The position numbers were made by a program, and so were the translations under genes. The notes beneath the pieces were generated by a model. That model made no database searches. It was not told the origin of the DNA and saw only the letters and a program-made list of their open reading frames with translations. From Noviherbaspirillum sp. UKPF54 (GTDB taxonomy: Bacteria; Pseudomonadota; Gammaproteobacteria; Burkholderiales; Burkholderiaceae_D): a stretch of DNA of 64,000 nt. Below are positions 1-8,144 of this stretch, in pieces (the stretch's first letter is position 1; each line of letters begins with the position of its first letter). Location: positions 3,782,001 through 3,846,000 of the forward strand of contig NZ_CP040128.1 of the NCBI RefSeq assembly GCF_007874125.1, in the 5' to 3' direction.

Positions 1-375
1 GTCCAGAATGGCCTGCCACCCGTCGCGCTGCTGTTCGATCGAATACGTGGGCTCGCTGTCGAAGGTGACGCGCACCCGGACGCCTTGCGGACGGTCGTCG
101 AACTCGACTTGCGCTGCGCGGTCGCCGAAGGAATACTCGATCAATTTGTGCTTGACGATATTCGTGTAAGTGCCGGCGAAATCGAATCCCACGCTGCCGT
201 CCCTGGCCTCCATGCGCGAGGAGAAGGAGCCGCCGACACGCAGGTCCACTGCGGCGGCGGTTGTGTGCCAATCGGCGGACGCGGCATTCCACTGCTTGAT
301 GTCCTCGGGCGTCGTATATGCCCGCCAGACTTCCTCGATGGGTGCGGCGACGGTGGTTTCAACGGCGATTTTCAT
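1..375 (-). CDS. SRPBCC / AHSA1-family protein (3' end cut by window edge)
   Basis: Reading leftwards from the ATG at 375, 125 codons are open to the window edge, so the C-terminus is missing. The N-terminus (MKIAVETTVAAPIEEVWRAY) is the typical first strand and helix of the START-like AHSA1/SRPBCC fold, followed by an 'IKQWNAA' segment and 'GGSFSSRMEARDG', which match the usual beta-hairpin of this family. These small proteins bind hydrophobic ligands or act as Hsp90-activator-like proteins; the ligand cannot be told from sequence. A purine-rich stretch (AAAAAAGGAGCC) lies just ahead of the start and serves as the ribosome binding site. The next gene, a glutathione S-transferase, lies on the same strand upstream, 31 bp away, so the two may be co-transcribed. 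Confidence 0.85.
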   Translation of the reverse strand, partial: MKIAVETTVAAPIEEVWRAYTTPEDIKQWNAASADWHTTAAAVDLRVGGSFSSRMEARDGSVGFDFAGTYTNIVKHKLIEYSFGDRAAQVEFDDRPQGVRVRVTFDSEPTYSIEQQRDGWQAILD

Positions 376-406
376 GGCACGGCTCCTTTTTTGAACGCTG
401 CGAATG

Positions 407-1015
407 CTAGGCGGGCAATCCTTCTTCGCGCATGGCTTGCTTTACCTTTTCCCGGCCGGCGACGCGCGCCATGTAGCCCGGGATGTTCTGCCACTGGCCG
501 AGGTCGATTTTGTGGAAACGGGTCCAGTTCAAGACCGTGAACAGGTACGCATCGGCGACCGTGAAGCGCTCGCCCATCATGAATGCACGGCCGGCCAGCA
601 TCTGGTCCAGGGTGTTTAGCCTGCGGGTGATCGTTGCGGTCTGCACCACTCTCATCTCCGCGGTGAGCGCGGGATTAAACAGCGCGCCGATCTGCTTGTG
701 CACTTCCGTCGCAACGAAATTGAGGGCAGACATCAACTGGTAACGCTCCATCGTCCCCAAGGCGGCAGCAAGCCCGCTTGCCGGCGCCTGGTCGGCGAGA
801 TACTGGCAGATCACGGCCACTTCGGTGATGAGCTCGCCATTGTCGAGCACCAGCGCGGGCACGTATCCCTTCGGGTTGATTTTCCAAAAATCGTCCCCGC
901 TTTCCGTCTTCTTGTTGGGGATGTCGACCTTGACCAGTTCCATTTTCAAACCCGCTTCCAACGCGACGATGTGCGGAGCCATCGAGCATGCACCGGGGGA
1001 GTAATACAGTTTCAT
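407..1015 (-). CDS. Glutathione S-transferase family protein
   Basis: The product is 202 residues if started at the ATG at 1015. It opens with MKLYYSPGACSMAPHIVALEAG, the classic beta-class bacterial GST thioredoxin-fold start in which the Cys and Ser near position 10 contact glutathione. 'NPKGYVPALVLDNGELITEVAVICQYLAD' carries the cis-proline and the Glu/Ser-type glutathione-binding segment. The C-terminal all-helical domain includes 'FTVADAYLFTVLNW', the conserved N-capping box region. Upstream in-frame codons to 1042 lack family similarity, so 1015 is preferred. The role is probably conjugation or reduction of electrophiles in the cytoplasm; substrate unknown. It precedes the SRPBCC gene on the same strand. 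Confidence 0.93.
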   Translation of the reverse strand: MKLYYSPGACSMAPHIVALEAGLKMELVKVDIPNKKTESGDDFWKINPKGYVPALVLDNGELITEVAVICQYLADQAPASGLAAALGTMERYQLMSALNFVATEVHKQIGALFNPALTAEMRVVQTATITRRLNTLDQMLAGRAFMMGERFTVADAYLFTVLNWTRFHKIDLGQWQNIPGYMARVAGREKVKQAMREEGLPA

Positions 1016-1160
1016 CGAACACCTTTCCCTATCAATAAGCAATTCATGCAGTCTTACCTTTGCGCCTCACCGCTCGCTAGCGGAAGGCATCGCTCATTTT
1101 GCCTGAACCTGGTTCTTTCATCATGGGCGAAGGTCAGCCCGCCCTTTGCGTCGTTTCCCG

Positions 1161-2336
1161 TTATTTTCCGGATCGCGCACCGATACCCCAGCAAACCATG
1201 GCGAGCACGAAAACCACCGCCATGCCTTCCGCCAATTTGACCGCGCTATCGAAGAGCATGGGGGCAATGACACCCGAAACGAGAGAGAAGATCAGCATCT
1301 GCACAAAACTCACCAGGGACGCCGCCATCCCGCGCACCTTCGGAAACAGGTCGAGCGTCATGAGGCTCATCACCGGCATCGTCAGGCCCAATCCAAACGT
1401 GTACAGCATGATCGGCAGGACGGCCCAGGGCACTGCGGCGACAAAGAACCCGTTGTAGACAAGGTTGGCGCCGGCGGCAAGTCCCATGCAGGCGAACCCG
1501 ATCCGCAGCACGGCGGGCGGCCGCACGCGATGCGCCAGCCTGGCGCTGAAGGCGGAACCGATCATCATCCCGCCGATCATCGGCAAGAACAGCCAGGCGA
1601 AGGCAGTCTCGGGCAGATGCAAGATCTTGATGATGAAACTGGGCGCCGAGGCGATATACAGTCCCAGTCCGCCAAAGCCAAGTCCGACAGCCAGTGTCCT
1701 GGCGACGAATTGCGGATGCCGCAACGCGCTCCAATAATTTCCCGCCAGCGTGACGGGATGAAACCGGATACGGGATGCCGGCGGCAGGCTCTCGGGCAAG
1801 AAACGAAGACATGCCGCCAACAATGCCAGCCCGAGCACCGTCATGAAAACGAAGACCGAGCGCCAGCCGAACGCGACATGCAAATACCCTCCCAGCACCG
1901 GCGCGATGGCCGGCGCCAGTCCGAACACCAGCGTGACATGGGACATCAGGCGCTGCGCCGCCGCGCCCGAGAAACGGTCGCGGATGATGGCCTGGCCGAT
2001 CACTCGCCCGCCGCCGGCGGACAGCCCTTGCAGCACGCGGAAGGTCAGTAGCCAGCCGAAGCTGGGAGCGAAGGCCGCGCCGATGGACGCCGCGGTAAAG
2101 AGCAGCAGGGACGCCAGGATGACGGGACGCCGCCCGAAGGAATCGGACAGCGTGCCATAGAACAGGCTCATGAAGGAAAAGGCGAGCAGGTACGCGCTCA
2201 ACGCCAGCTGCACCACGGCCATGCTGACCGAAAACTGGTCGGCGATGGCGGGAAAGGACGGCAGGAAGGTGTCGATGGCGAAAGCGCCGAGCATGGCAAG
2301 CCCGGCGAGCGTGACGGTGAGTGTCCAGGATTGCAA
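1161..2336 (-). CDS. Bcr/CflA-type MFS multidrug efflux transporter
   Basis: A 391-residue membrane protein with the length and hydrophobic pattern of a 12-helix major facilitator. The motif-A loop between helices 2 and 3 is present as 'GTLSDSFGRRPVI' (about residues 61-73), and 'RVLQGLSAGGGRVIGQAIIRD' matches the Bcr/CflA drug:H+ antiporter signature. It probably exports drugs or other toxic small molecules across the inner membrane. The first codon at 2336 is TTG, supported by a GAGGAA ribosome binding site about six bases upstream; there is no ATG that would keep the whole first helix. It lies 23 bp downstream of a MarR regulator on the same strand, so the pair is very likely one self-regulated operon. 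Confidence 0.92.
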   Translation of the reverse strand: MQSWTLTVTLAGLAMLGAFAIDTFLPSFPAIADQFSVSMAVVQLALSAYLLAFSFMSLFYGTLSDSFGRRPVILASLLLFTAASIGAAFAPSFGWLLTFRVLQGLSAGGGRVIGQAIIRDRFSGAAAQRLMSHVTLVFGLAPAIAPVLGGYLHVAFGWRSVFVFMTVLGLALLAACLRFLPESLPPASRIRFHPVTLAGNYWSALRHPQFVARTLAVGLGFGGLGLYIASAPSFIIKILHLPETAFAWLFLPMIGGMMIGSAFSARLAHRVRPPAVLRIGFACMGLAAGANLVYNGFFVAAVPWAVLPIMLYTFGLGLTMPVMSLMTLDLFPKVRGMAASLVSFVQMLIFSLVSGVIAPMLFDSAVKLAEGMAVVFVLAMVCWGIGARSGK

Positions 2337-2359
2337 AACGAGTTCCTCGATCGCTTATG

Positions 2360-2803
2360 TTATTCCGGTTCGGATTCAAGGTTGGCGCGCACCCGCTGCA
2401 GCAGCGACACGAGCTGGTCGCACTCCTCCTGGCTCAATCCCTTGACGGCGATGCCGGACAGGCGCGTGCCTTGCTTGTGCAGGCGCTTGTGGATCGCCGC
2501 TCCTTCCGGCGTCAGTTGCAGGCGCGTGCTGCGCCGGTCGTCGGCATCGACACGCGCCTCCAGCAAGCCCTTGTCGCGCAAGCTGTGGATCAGGCGCGCG
2601 AGCTGCGCCTTGTCGCGCCCCGAATGCGAGACGAGGTCGCTCTGGGTCGCGCCGGGATGCCGCGCAAAAAAGCCCAGCGCCTTGTTTTCCATGTGCGTGA
2701 TGTCGTGCGGCCCGCCGCGCAATGCGCGGTACTGGCGCGAGCGGTAGAGGTGCATGATCGCGTGGATCGACTCGATCACGTCGTCTGAAAGCCTGGCGGT
2801 CAT
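2360..2803 (-). CDS. MarR-family transcriptional regulator
   Basis: A 147-residue protein with the MarR winged-helix layout: N-terminal helix, 'GATQSDLVSHSGRDKAQLARLIHSL' as the helix-turn-helix (about residues 50-75), then the wing 'VDADDRRSTRLQLTPEGAAIHKRLH' (about 86-110), which carries the conserved D-x-R-R-S/T. C-terminal helices form the dimer interface. It sits directly upstream of the Bcr/CflA pump on the same strand and probably represses both genes until a ligand releases it. A perfect inverted repeat lies 34 bp upstream of the start, inside the spacer of a plausible promoter, consistent with autorepression. Ligand unknown. Confidence 0.93.
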   Translation of the reverse strand: MTARLSDDVIESIHAIMHLYRSRQYRALRGGPHDITHMENKALGFFARHPGATQSDLVSHSGRDKAQLARLIHSLRDKGLLEARVDADDRRSTRLQLTPEGAAIHKRLHKQGTRLSGIAVKGLSQEECDQLVSLLQRVRANLESEPE

Positions 2804-2836
2804 GTGGTTGAAGAATCAGCTGTTTTTCGCATCATA

Positions 2837-2851
2837 GTTGATATTATCAAC
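2837..2851. promoter_or_regulatory. Probable MarR operator inside the marR-pump promoter
   Basis: The sequence GTTGATATTATCAAC is a perfect 7-bp inverted repeat with one central base. On the minus strand it falls within the 17-bp spacer between a -35-like TCGATA and a -10-like TATGAT that would drive the MarR gene at 2803. A dimeric repressor bound here would block polymerase. The TTGAT/ATCAA half-sites are typical of MarR-family boxes. The promoter boxes are by eye only. Confidence 0.6.
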
Positions 2852-3004
2852 CATATCGACGCTCCAGCGCTCGCGATTCATGGGGTTGGCAGCGATTCGT
2901 ACGATCGTGCCCTCGCATGCCAGGCTGCCTATCCCGACACTTTGCCGGTTTCGCAAGGTCAAACGTGGCAGGATTTCCGCAAGATATAGGCCATCCTTGA
3001 TAAA

Positions 3005-3018
3005 TTGATGCAAGTCAA
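3005..3018. promoter_or_regulatory. FNR/ANR-like box upstream of the DUF2946-barrel-TlpA cluster
   Basis: TTGATGCAAGTCAA matches the FNR/ANR/DNR consensus TTGAT-N4-ATCAA at nine of ten defined positions with the correct 4-bp spacer. A -10-like TATATC at 3040-3045 is about 31 bp (centre to centre) downstream, the geometry of a class II activated promoter (box near -41.5). The first gene that could be controlled starts at 3128. It suggests oxygen- or NO-responsive control; the spacing argument is inference. Confidence 0.5.
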
Positions 3019-3127
3019 TCTTTTAAGTTGCCTCTAGAATATATCATTGGCTGCGCCTGGAACGGTCCTGCATGCAGAAGGGTATCTGCGGCCAAGACGG
3101 ATCGTGCCAAAACATTTCAGGACTTTC

Positions 3128-3526
3128 ATGGGAATCAAGTTACGGATCAGGTATGTTGCTGCATGGATCGCCTGCTTTTCGATCCTGCTGGCAGCTCTTG
3201 CGCCGACGATTTCCCATGCGCTTTCTGCGGCACGCGAAAGGCATTCCTACCCGGCGGATATCTGCTCGATGAGCGGCCCTGTCGCGGACGGGATGGCAAC
3301 GCGTGCAGCCCACCATTCCCCGGCTCCCGCCCAAAATGGGGCGACTTTCGAACATTGCCCGTTCTGCCTGACGCATGCGGGTTCATTCGGCTTGCCGCCT
3401 TTGGCGCCTTCGCCGCTCGCGGTGACCAGACAAGCGTGCCTTCTTCCCGCCCTCTTCGCTCAATCGCCGCGCCCGCTCTTCGTGTGGGCCACCCCGCATT
3501 CGCGCGCGCCACCCGCATTTTCCTGA
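3128..3526 (+). CDS. DUF2946 family protein (secreted or membrane-anchored, Cys/His-rich)
   Basis: A 132-residue protein from ATG 3128. The first about 32 residues (MGIKLRIRYVAAWIACFSIL and onward) form a signal peptide or membrane anchor ending near 'SHAL'. The mature part has 'DICSMSG', then 'HCPFCLTHAG' and a terminal 'SRAPPAFS', which are the hallmarks of DUF2946 proteins: a C-x2-C or H-C-x2-C pair and the RAPP tail. Family members commonly neighbour copper or other metal uptake genes; the biochemical role is not established. An outer-membrane barrel and a TlpA-like thioredoxin follow on the same strand, and an FNR-like box precedes it. The start is chosen because upstream in-frame codons are not signal-like. 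Confidence 0.8.
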   Translation: MGIKLRIRYVAAWIACFSILLAALAPTISHALSAARERHSYPADICSMSGPVADGMATRAAHHSPAPAQNGATFEHCPFCLTHAGSFGLPPLAPSPLAVTRQACLLPALFAQSPRPLFVWATPHSRAPPAFS

Positions 3527-3671
3527 CTTGCATTGCATGCCGCTGTCCTTGCGCCTGCGCGCGGACAGCCGGTCTCATCAATCGCCGCATGCCGGATGGC
3601 GTGCGGCGGCCATGCCCCGGACGCATTCCCCTTGCCTCGGGCATAGGCCAGGAAAACATCGGAGGTGAAAA

Positions 3672-4640
3672 ATGAAAGCATCGGCATTATTCGCGCTTGC
3701 CGCCTGCGGCGCCATCGGCAGCATCGTTTCCCCCCTCGCCCTTGCCAGCTGCGGCTCGGCCTTTTGCACCGTCAACAGCAACTGGACCTCGGAAAGCGCC
3801 GCGACGGAAGCCGGATCGGTCCTCGACCTGCGTTACGAATACGTGCACCAGACCCAGCCGCGCAGCGGCACCGACAATGTGGCCGTCGGGCAGATTGCAC
3901 GGCACCACGACGAAATCAGCACGGTGAACCGCAATCTGCTGATGACGTATTCTCATACGTTCAACGCCGAGTGGGGCGTGTCGGTCACCGCGCCGATCGT
4001 CGACCGCGACCACCTCCACATCCATAACCATCATGGGACACCGATTCCCGAGCAGTGGAACTTCACCGAGCTTGGAGATGTGCGGGTGATTGGCAGGTAC
4101 CAGCTGCCGGATGTCGGCAATCCCCTGACGCCGAGCGCGACCGGCATCACGTTCGGATTGAAGCTGCCGACCGGCAGAACGACGCTCGCCAACGAAGACG
4201 GCGACCTGGCCGAGCGCACGCTGCAGCCGGGCACGGGCACCACCGATGCGATCATCGGCGCGTATTACCACCAAAAGCTGCCGCAATCGGATGCATCCTG
4301 GTTCGCACAGGCGCAGTACCAGCAAGCGCTCAATTCGCATGACGATTTCAAGCCGGGCAGCCAGCTGGGCGTGGATCTCGGCTATCGCTACGGCGTGACG
4401 GACAAGCTGGGCGCGCTGGTGCAATTGAACTTCCTGGTGAAACGGCGCGACAGCGGAGCGCAAGCCGAACCGGAGGACAGCGGCGGCCGTTACCTGTCGC
4501 TCAGCCCGGGACTGAGCTACGCCGTGTCGGACAAGGTGCAGGTTTACGGCTACTTCCAGAAGCCGCTGTACCAGAACGTCAATGGCGTGCAGCTGACCGC
4601 GAACAAGGCGTTCGTCGTCGGCGTGAGCGGGCGGTTCTAG
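3672..4640 (+). CDS. Outer-membrane beta-barrel transporter-like protein
   Basis: A 322-residue protein with a good ribosome binding site (GGAGGTG at 3661-3667). The N-terminal 25 residues (MKASALFALAACGAIGSIVS...) are a signal peptide. The rest alternates polar and hydrophobic residues in barrel strands and ends in '...AFVVGVSGRF', with the C-terminal Phe used by the BAM machinery. 'SCGSAFCTVNSNW' at the mature N-terminus and a His-rich loop 'RDHLHIHNHHG' (about residues 116-126) suggest a metal connection. This type is usually annotated only as 'transporter'. It lies between the DUF2946 gene and a TlpA-like gene on the same strand, so I infer an envelope metal or thiol function; substrate unknown. 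Confidence 0.75.
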   Translation: MKASALFALAACGAIGSIVSPLALASCGSAFCTVNSNWTSESAATEAGSVLDLRYEYVHQTQPRSGTDNVAVGQIARHHDEISTVNRNLLMTYSHTFNAEWGVSVTAPIVDRDHLHIHNHHGTPIPEQWNFTELGDVRVIGRYQLPDVGNPLTPSATGITFGLKLPTGRTTLANEDGDLAERTLQPGTGTTDAIIGAYYHQKLPQSDASWFAQAQYQQALNSHDDFKPGSQLGVDLGYRYGVTDKLGALVQLNFLVKRRDSGAQAEPEDSGGRYLSLSPGLSYAVSDKVQVYGYFQKPLYQNVNGVQLTANKAFVVGVSGRF

Positions 4641-4679
4641 CGTTTTGGGCAAGCCCACGAAGGATGAAAAAGGAGACGC

Positions 4680-5129
4680 ATGATGAAGCGACTTGTCTTG
4701 ATGACGGCGTTGCTGGCGTTGTCGACGCTGGCTGGCGCGGCCGATTTTTCATTCACGGACACCCGCGGGCAGCAGCATTCCCTTGCCGGCCACGCCGGAA
4801 AATGGGTGCTGGTCAACCTGTGGGCGACGTGGTGCGCTCCCTGCCTGTCCGAAATGCCCGAGCTGGAAGCCTTGAGCAAGGCGCGCAAGGAACTCGTCGT
4901 GCTCGGGCTGGCAGTCGACGGGCAGAGCGCGCAGCGGGTAGCCCAGTTCGCCGGCAAACTGGGGGTGACTTATCCGGTCGTCGCCGGCGACGCGGCGATG
5001 GCACAGCAGTTCGGCGCCAGAGGCTTCCCCATTAGCATTCTTTACAATGCGTCGGGCCAGCAAGTGATGGTCAAGGAAGGGGTAATTACCCGGCAGCAAA
5101 TCGAAAGCATTCTGGATCGAGAAAAATAA
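4680..5129 (+). CDS. TlpA/ResA-like periplasmic thioredoxin
   Basis: A 149-residue secreted thioredoxin-fold protein. Residues 1-20 form a cleavable signal peptide ending '...LAGAADFSFTD'. The redox motif is W-A-T-W-C-A-P-C at about residues 46-53, followed by 'LSEMPELEAL', the standard TlpA/ResA helix; the cis-Pro is in 'GFPISILYNASGQ' (about 116-128). It probably reduces disulfides in the periplasm, for example in cytochrome c or copper-centre maturation. Two in-frame ATGs occur (4680 and 4683); AGGAG at 4671-4675 is 4 and 7 bases from them, so 4683 is also credible. It is the last gene of the DUF2946-barrel cluster. Confidence 0.9.
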   Translation: MMKRLVLMTALLALSTLAGAADFSFTDTRGQQHSLAGHAGKWVLVNLWATWCAPCLSEMPELEALSKARKELVVLGLAVDGQSAQRVAQFAGKLGVTYPVVAGDAAMAQQFGARGFPISILYNASGQQVMVKEGVITRQQIESILDREK

Positions 5130-5130
5130 G

Positions 5131-5147
5131 AGGCGGCGGCGCCGCCT
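5131..5147 (+). terminator. GC-rich hairpin after the tlpA-like gene
   Basis: AGGCGGC-GGC-GCCGCCT forms a 7-bp stem with a 3-base loop directly after the stop codon. There is no clear T-run behind it, so it may be a weak terminator or an RNA-stability hairpin. Confidence 0.35.
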
Positions 5148-5203
5148 GGACCTTCTTACCCCCACCGGTAAATCCCATAGCCCCACGGCAGGCCCGGCCT
5201 TTC

Positions 5204-5231
5204 TAGACGACCGGTCTAATCCTGCTATACT
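5204..5231 (+). promoter_or_regulatory. NemR-like operator overlapping the -35, with a -10 placed for a leaderless transcript
   Basis: TAGACGACCGGTCTA (5204-5218) is an inverted repeat with TAGAC/GTCTA arms, closely resembling the NemR box known from Escherichia coli (TAGACC...GGTCTA). It overlaps a -35-like TAGACG (5204-5209); a -10-like TATACT lies at 5226-5231. Transcription would begin around 5238-5239, at the ATG itself, so the mRNA is probably leaderless or nearly so. The placement fits autorepression by the TetR protein encoded next. Confidence 0.65.
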
Positions 5232-5238
5232 GGGTCCC

Positions 5239-5832
5239 ATGGACAAGGAATTCACCGACACCCGGCAGCATATCCTCAATACCGCGCGCGCCATCATCCT
5301 CGGCAAGGGCTTTGCCGCGGTCGGTCTGAATGAAATCCTGACATCGGCCGGCGTGCCGAAAGGCTCGTTCTATCACTACTTCAAGTCGAAGGAAGATTTC
5401 GGCAATACGCTGTTGCAGGATTATTTCGACCGGTATCTGGCGCGCCTGGAGCAGGCATTGCGTCCCGGCGCGGCGCCGGCCAGCGAGCAGTTGCTGCGTT
5501 TTTTCAGCGAATGGATCGACACCCAGTCCTGCCATGACGTGGAAGGCAAATGCGTCGTCGTCAAGCTCGGCGCCGAAGTCGCCGACCTGTCGGACACGAT
5601 GCGCATCACGCTGCAGCAGGGCACCTCGCGCGTGACCGCCGTGCTGGCGGCCTGCATCGGGCGCGGCATCCGGGAAGGCTCCATCGCGCCGGCGCTCGAT
5701 GCGCCCAAGACCGCGCAGGTGCTGTACCAGATGTGGCTGGGCGCGACCGTGCTCGGCAAGGTCCACCGCACGCGCCAGGCGCTGGAGGATGCGCTGGACG
5801 CGACCTATGCATTGCTGGGCATCCGCCACTGA
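5239..5832 (+). CDS. nemR: NemR-like TetR/AcrR-family repressor (electrophile sensing)
   Basis: A 197-residue TetR-type regulator. The DNA-binding part is '[25 protein letters not shown]' (about residues 31-55). The ligand domain holds '[20 protein letters not shown]', with Cys98 and Cys105; this is the region of E. coli NemR whose Cys106 responds to HOCl and electrophiles. A NemR-like box overlaps the promoter, and the following genes (ribA, gloA, a flavin monooxygenase and a convergent NemA-like reductase) include counterparts of the E. coli NemR regulon (nemA, gloA). It therefore probably derepresses detoxification genes on quinone, aldehyde or HOCl stress. No Shine-Dalgarno sequence is well placed, which fits a leaderless message. 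Confidence 0.85.
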   Translation: MDKEFTDTRQHILNTARAIILGKGFAAVGLNEILTSAGVPKGSFYHYFKSKEDFGNTLLQDYFDRYLARLEQALRPGAAPASEQLLRFFSEWIDTQSCHDVEGKCVVVKLGAEVADLSDTMRITLQQGTSRVTAVLAACIGRGIREGSIAPALDAPKTAQVLYQMWLGATVLGKVHRTRQALEDALDATYALLGIRH

Positions 5833-5876
5833 GGCGGCTGGCTTCACCAACACTTTTACACCACGAGCACTTTGAC

Positions 5877-6566
5877 ATGAACGATCTGGACACGCTGCCG
5901 ACTCCCAAGGCCGACCAAGCGGCGGATGCACAACCCGCTTTGCAGTACATCCCGCCGTGCCAGCTGCCGACGCCCTGGGCGACGTTCGCGCTGCATGCAT
6001 TCGTCGAGCAGGCGACCGGCAAGGAACACCTGGCGATCACGCTGGGCGAGCTCGGCGGCGACGAGCCGGTGCTCGCGCGCATCCATTCCGAATGCCTGAC
6101 CGGCGACGCCCTGTTCAGCCAGCGCTGCGACTGCGGCGCGCAGCTGGAGACGGCGCTGCGGCGCATCGCCGCGGAAGGCCGCGGTGCGGTGCTCTACCTG
6201 CGCCAGGAAGGGCGCGGCATCGGCCTGGTCAACAAGATCCGCGCCTACCAGTTGCAGGAAGCCGGCGCCGACACGGTCGAGGCCAACCATGCGCTGGGAT
6301 TTGCGCCCGACATGCGCGACTACCGGCTGGTCAAGCCGATGCTGCAGCAGCTCGGCATCAAGTCGCTCAGGCTGATGACCAACAATCCGCGCAAGATGAA
6401 GGCGCTGGAAGATGCGCACATCCCGGTGGCGCAGCGCGTGCCGCTGATCGTCAACCGCAACCCGTTCAACGAGCGCTACCTCGGCACCAAGGCCGCGCGC
6501 CTGGGCCACTGGATCCCGATGCCGGGCGAAGAGGAAAACCCGCAGCCGCAGCCGGAATCGGAGTAA
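5877..6566 (+). CDS. ribA: GTP cyclohydrolase II
   Basis: A 229-residue stand-alone GTP cyclohydrolase II, the first step of riboflavin synthesis. The zinc site is seen as '[19 protein letters not shown]' (C-x10-C-x-C), followed by the GTP-binding and catalytic '[22 protein letters not shown]' region and the terminal '[12 protein letters not shown]' motif. It lacks a RibB domain. It begins 44 bp after nemR and ends 37 bp before gloA, all on one strand. Placed in a cluster of FMN-dependent detoxification enzymes, it probably raises flavin supply when they are induced; a housekeeping ribA or ribBA is likely elsewhere. An in-frame extension upstream of 5877 overlaps nemR and is not coding. Confidence 0.95.
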   Translation: MNDLDTLPTPKADQAADAQPALQYIPPCQLPTPWATFALHAFVEQATGKEHLAITLGELGGDEPVLARIHSECLTGDALFSQRCDCGAQLETALRRIAAEGRGAVLYLRQEGRGIGLVNKIRAYQLQEAGADTVEANHALGFAPDMRDYRLVKPMLQQLGIKSLRLMTNNPRKMKALEDAHIPVAQRVPLIVNRNPFNERYLGTKAARLGHWIPMPGEEENPQPQPESE

Positions 6567-6603
6567 CCGGCGGCAGACGCTCCCATCATCAAGGAATCTG
6601 ACG

Positions 6604-7140
6604 ATGACTTTCACCACCGAATCGCATCATGGCGCCAGCGCCGAAGTGCCGGCCGCGACGCGCGGCTTCACGCTGAACCACACCATGCTGCGCGTAAAGG
6701 ACCCTGCAGTATCGCTCGCCTTTTACACCGGCGTGCTCGGCATGCGCGCGCTGCGCAAGCTCGATTTCCCGGAGATGCAGTTTTCGCTGTACTTCCTGGC
6801 CAAAGCGGATGACGCCGCCGTGCCGGACGACGCGGGCGAGCGCACCGCCTGGACCTTCAGCCAGCGCGGCATCCTGGAACTGACGCACAACTGGGGCACC
6901 GAAAGCGATCCCGATTTCCGCTACCACGACGGCAACGCCAAGCCGCAGGGCTTCGGCCATATCTGCTTTTCGGTGCCGGACCTGGCCGCCGCCGTGCGCT
7001 GGTTCGACGACAACCAGGTCGCGTTCGTCAAGCGCCCCGACCAGGGCAAGATGAAGGACGTGGCCTTCATCAAGGACCCGGACGGCTACTGGATCGAAAT
7101 CGTCCAGCCCGACCTGCTGACCGGACTCGGCCGCGGCTGA
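6604..7140 (+). CDS. gloA: Lactoylglutathione lyase (glyoxalase I), long eukaryote-like form
   Basis: A 178-residue glyoxalase I, longer than the about 135-residue E. coli form and resembling the human/Pseudomonas long type, with an insertion around residues 65-90. The core begins '[23 protein letters not shown]'. Likely metal ligands are His26, Glu92 ('LELTHN'), His119 ('GFGHICFSV') and Glu165 ('YWIEIVQPD'); human GLO1 has Gln at the first position. It converts the methylglyoxal-glutathione hemithioacetal to S-lactoylglutathione in the cytoplasm. In E. coli gloA belongs to the NemR regulon, matching its position here behind a nemR-like gene. Confidence 0.95.
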   Translation: MTFTTESHHGASAEVPAATRGFTLNHTMLRVKDPAVSLAFYTGVLGMRALRKLDFPEMQFSLYFLAKADDAAVPDDAGERTAWTFSQRGILELTHNWGTESDPDFRYHDGNAKPQGFGHICFSVPDLAAAVRWFDDNQVAFVKRPDQGKMKDVAFIKDPDGYWIEIVQPDLLTGLGRG

Positions 7141-7148
7141 GACGATCC

Positions 7149-8144
7149 ATGATCCCCTTTTCCATCCTCGACCTGTCCCCGATCGCCGAAGGCAGCGATG
7201 CCGCGCAATCGTTCCGCAATACGCTGGACCTGGCACAGCACGCCGAGCGCTGGGGCTACCGCCGCTACTGGCTGGCGGAACACCATGGCATGCCGGGCAT
7301 CGCCAGCGCGGCGACGGCCGTGCTGATCGGCCACGTGGCCGGCGGCACGTCGCGCATCCGGGTCGGCGCCGGCGGCATCATGCTGCCGAACCATTCACCG
7401 CTGGTGATCGCCGAACAATTCGGCACGCTCGAATCGCTCTACCCGGGCCGCATCGACCTCGGGCTGGGACGCGCGCCCGGTTCCGACCCCGCCACGGCGC
7501 GCGCCCTGCGGCGCAACCTCGATTCCGATCCGGACGAGTTCCCGCAGGACGTGGCCGAGCTGATGGATTACTTCGCGGCGCAAGGCAGGCGGCCGGTGCG
7601 CGCGGTGCCCGGCGCCGGCCTGAACGTGCCGATCTGGATACTGGGATCGAGCCTGTTCGGCGCACAACTGGCGGCCGCGCTCGGGCTGCCGTATGCATTC
7701 GCGTCGCATTTCGCGCCGGCCCAGATGATGCAAGCCATCGCGCTGTACCGCGCGACATTCCGCCCGTCGGCGCAGCTGCAGCGCCCGCATGTGATGCTCG
7801 GCTTTAACGTGATCGCCGCCGACAGCGACGACGAGGCGCAGTTTCTCGCCAGCTCAGTGCAGCAAGCCTTCGTCAACCTGCGCAGCGGCCGCCCTGCGCG
7901 CCTGCCGCCGCCGGTTGCCGGCTATCGCGACCGGCTCGGGCCGCAGGAACGCGCCTTGCTGGAACAAGTGCTGTCCTGCTCGGCCATCGGCGCGCCTGCC
8001 ACGGTGGCACGCGACATACAGGCTTTCGTCGCGCGCACCGGCGCCGACGAGCTGATGATCACTTCCCAGATCTTCGACCACGCCGCGCGCCTGCGTTCCT
8101 ACGAGATTACCGCCCGGATGGGCGACGCCCATCAACCAGCCTGA
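7149..8144 (+). CDS. LLM-class (luciferase-like) flavin-dependent oxidoreductase
   Basis: A 331-residue luciferase-like TIM-barrel protein. The N-terminus '[14 protein letters not shown]' and '[20 protein letters not shown]' (about residues 40-60) are typical of the single-component MsnO8/YhbW-like branch, and '[14 protein letters not shown]' is the conserved flavin-loop segment. It probably uses FMN or FMNH2 on an unknown substrate. It begins 8 bp after gloA and so is probably in the nemR-ribA-gloA operon; its 3' end overlaps the convergent reductase gene by 13 bp. Confidence 0.88.
   Translation: MIPFSILDLSPIAEGSDAAQSFRNTLDLAQHAERWGYRRYWLAEHHGMPGIASAATAVLIGHVAGGTSRIRVGAGGIMLPNHSPLVIAEQFGTLESLYPGRIDLGLGRAPGSDPATARALRRNLDSDPDEFPQDVAELMDYFAAQGRRPVRAVPGAGLNVPIWILGSSLFGAQLAAALGLPYAFASHFAPAQMMQAIALYRATFRPSAQLQRPHVMLGFNVIAADSDDEAQFLASSVQQAFVNLRSGRPARLPPPVAGYRDRLGPQERALLEQVLSCSAIGAPATVARDIQAFVARTGADELMITSQIFDHAARLRSYEITARMGDAHQPA

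Noticed and set aside
1146..2051. 301-codon plus-strand frame opposite the Bcr/CflA pump
   Set aside because: Low-complexity translation typical of an antisense frame in high-GC DNA; the minus strand encodes a clear transporter.
2837..2851. FNR box at the MarR promoter
   Set aside because: The half-sites are separated by three bases instead of four and the site sits in the promoter spacer, which fits a repressor.
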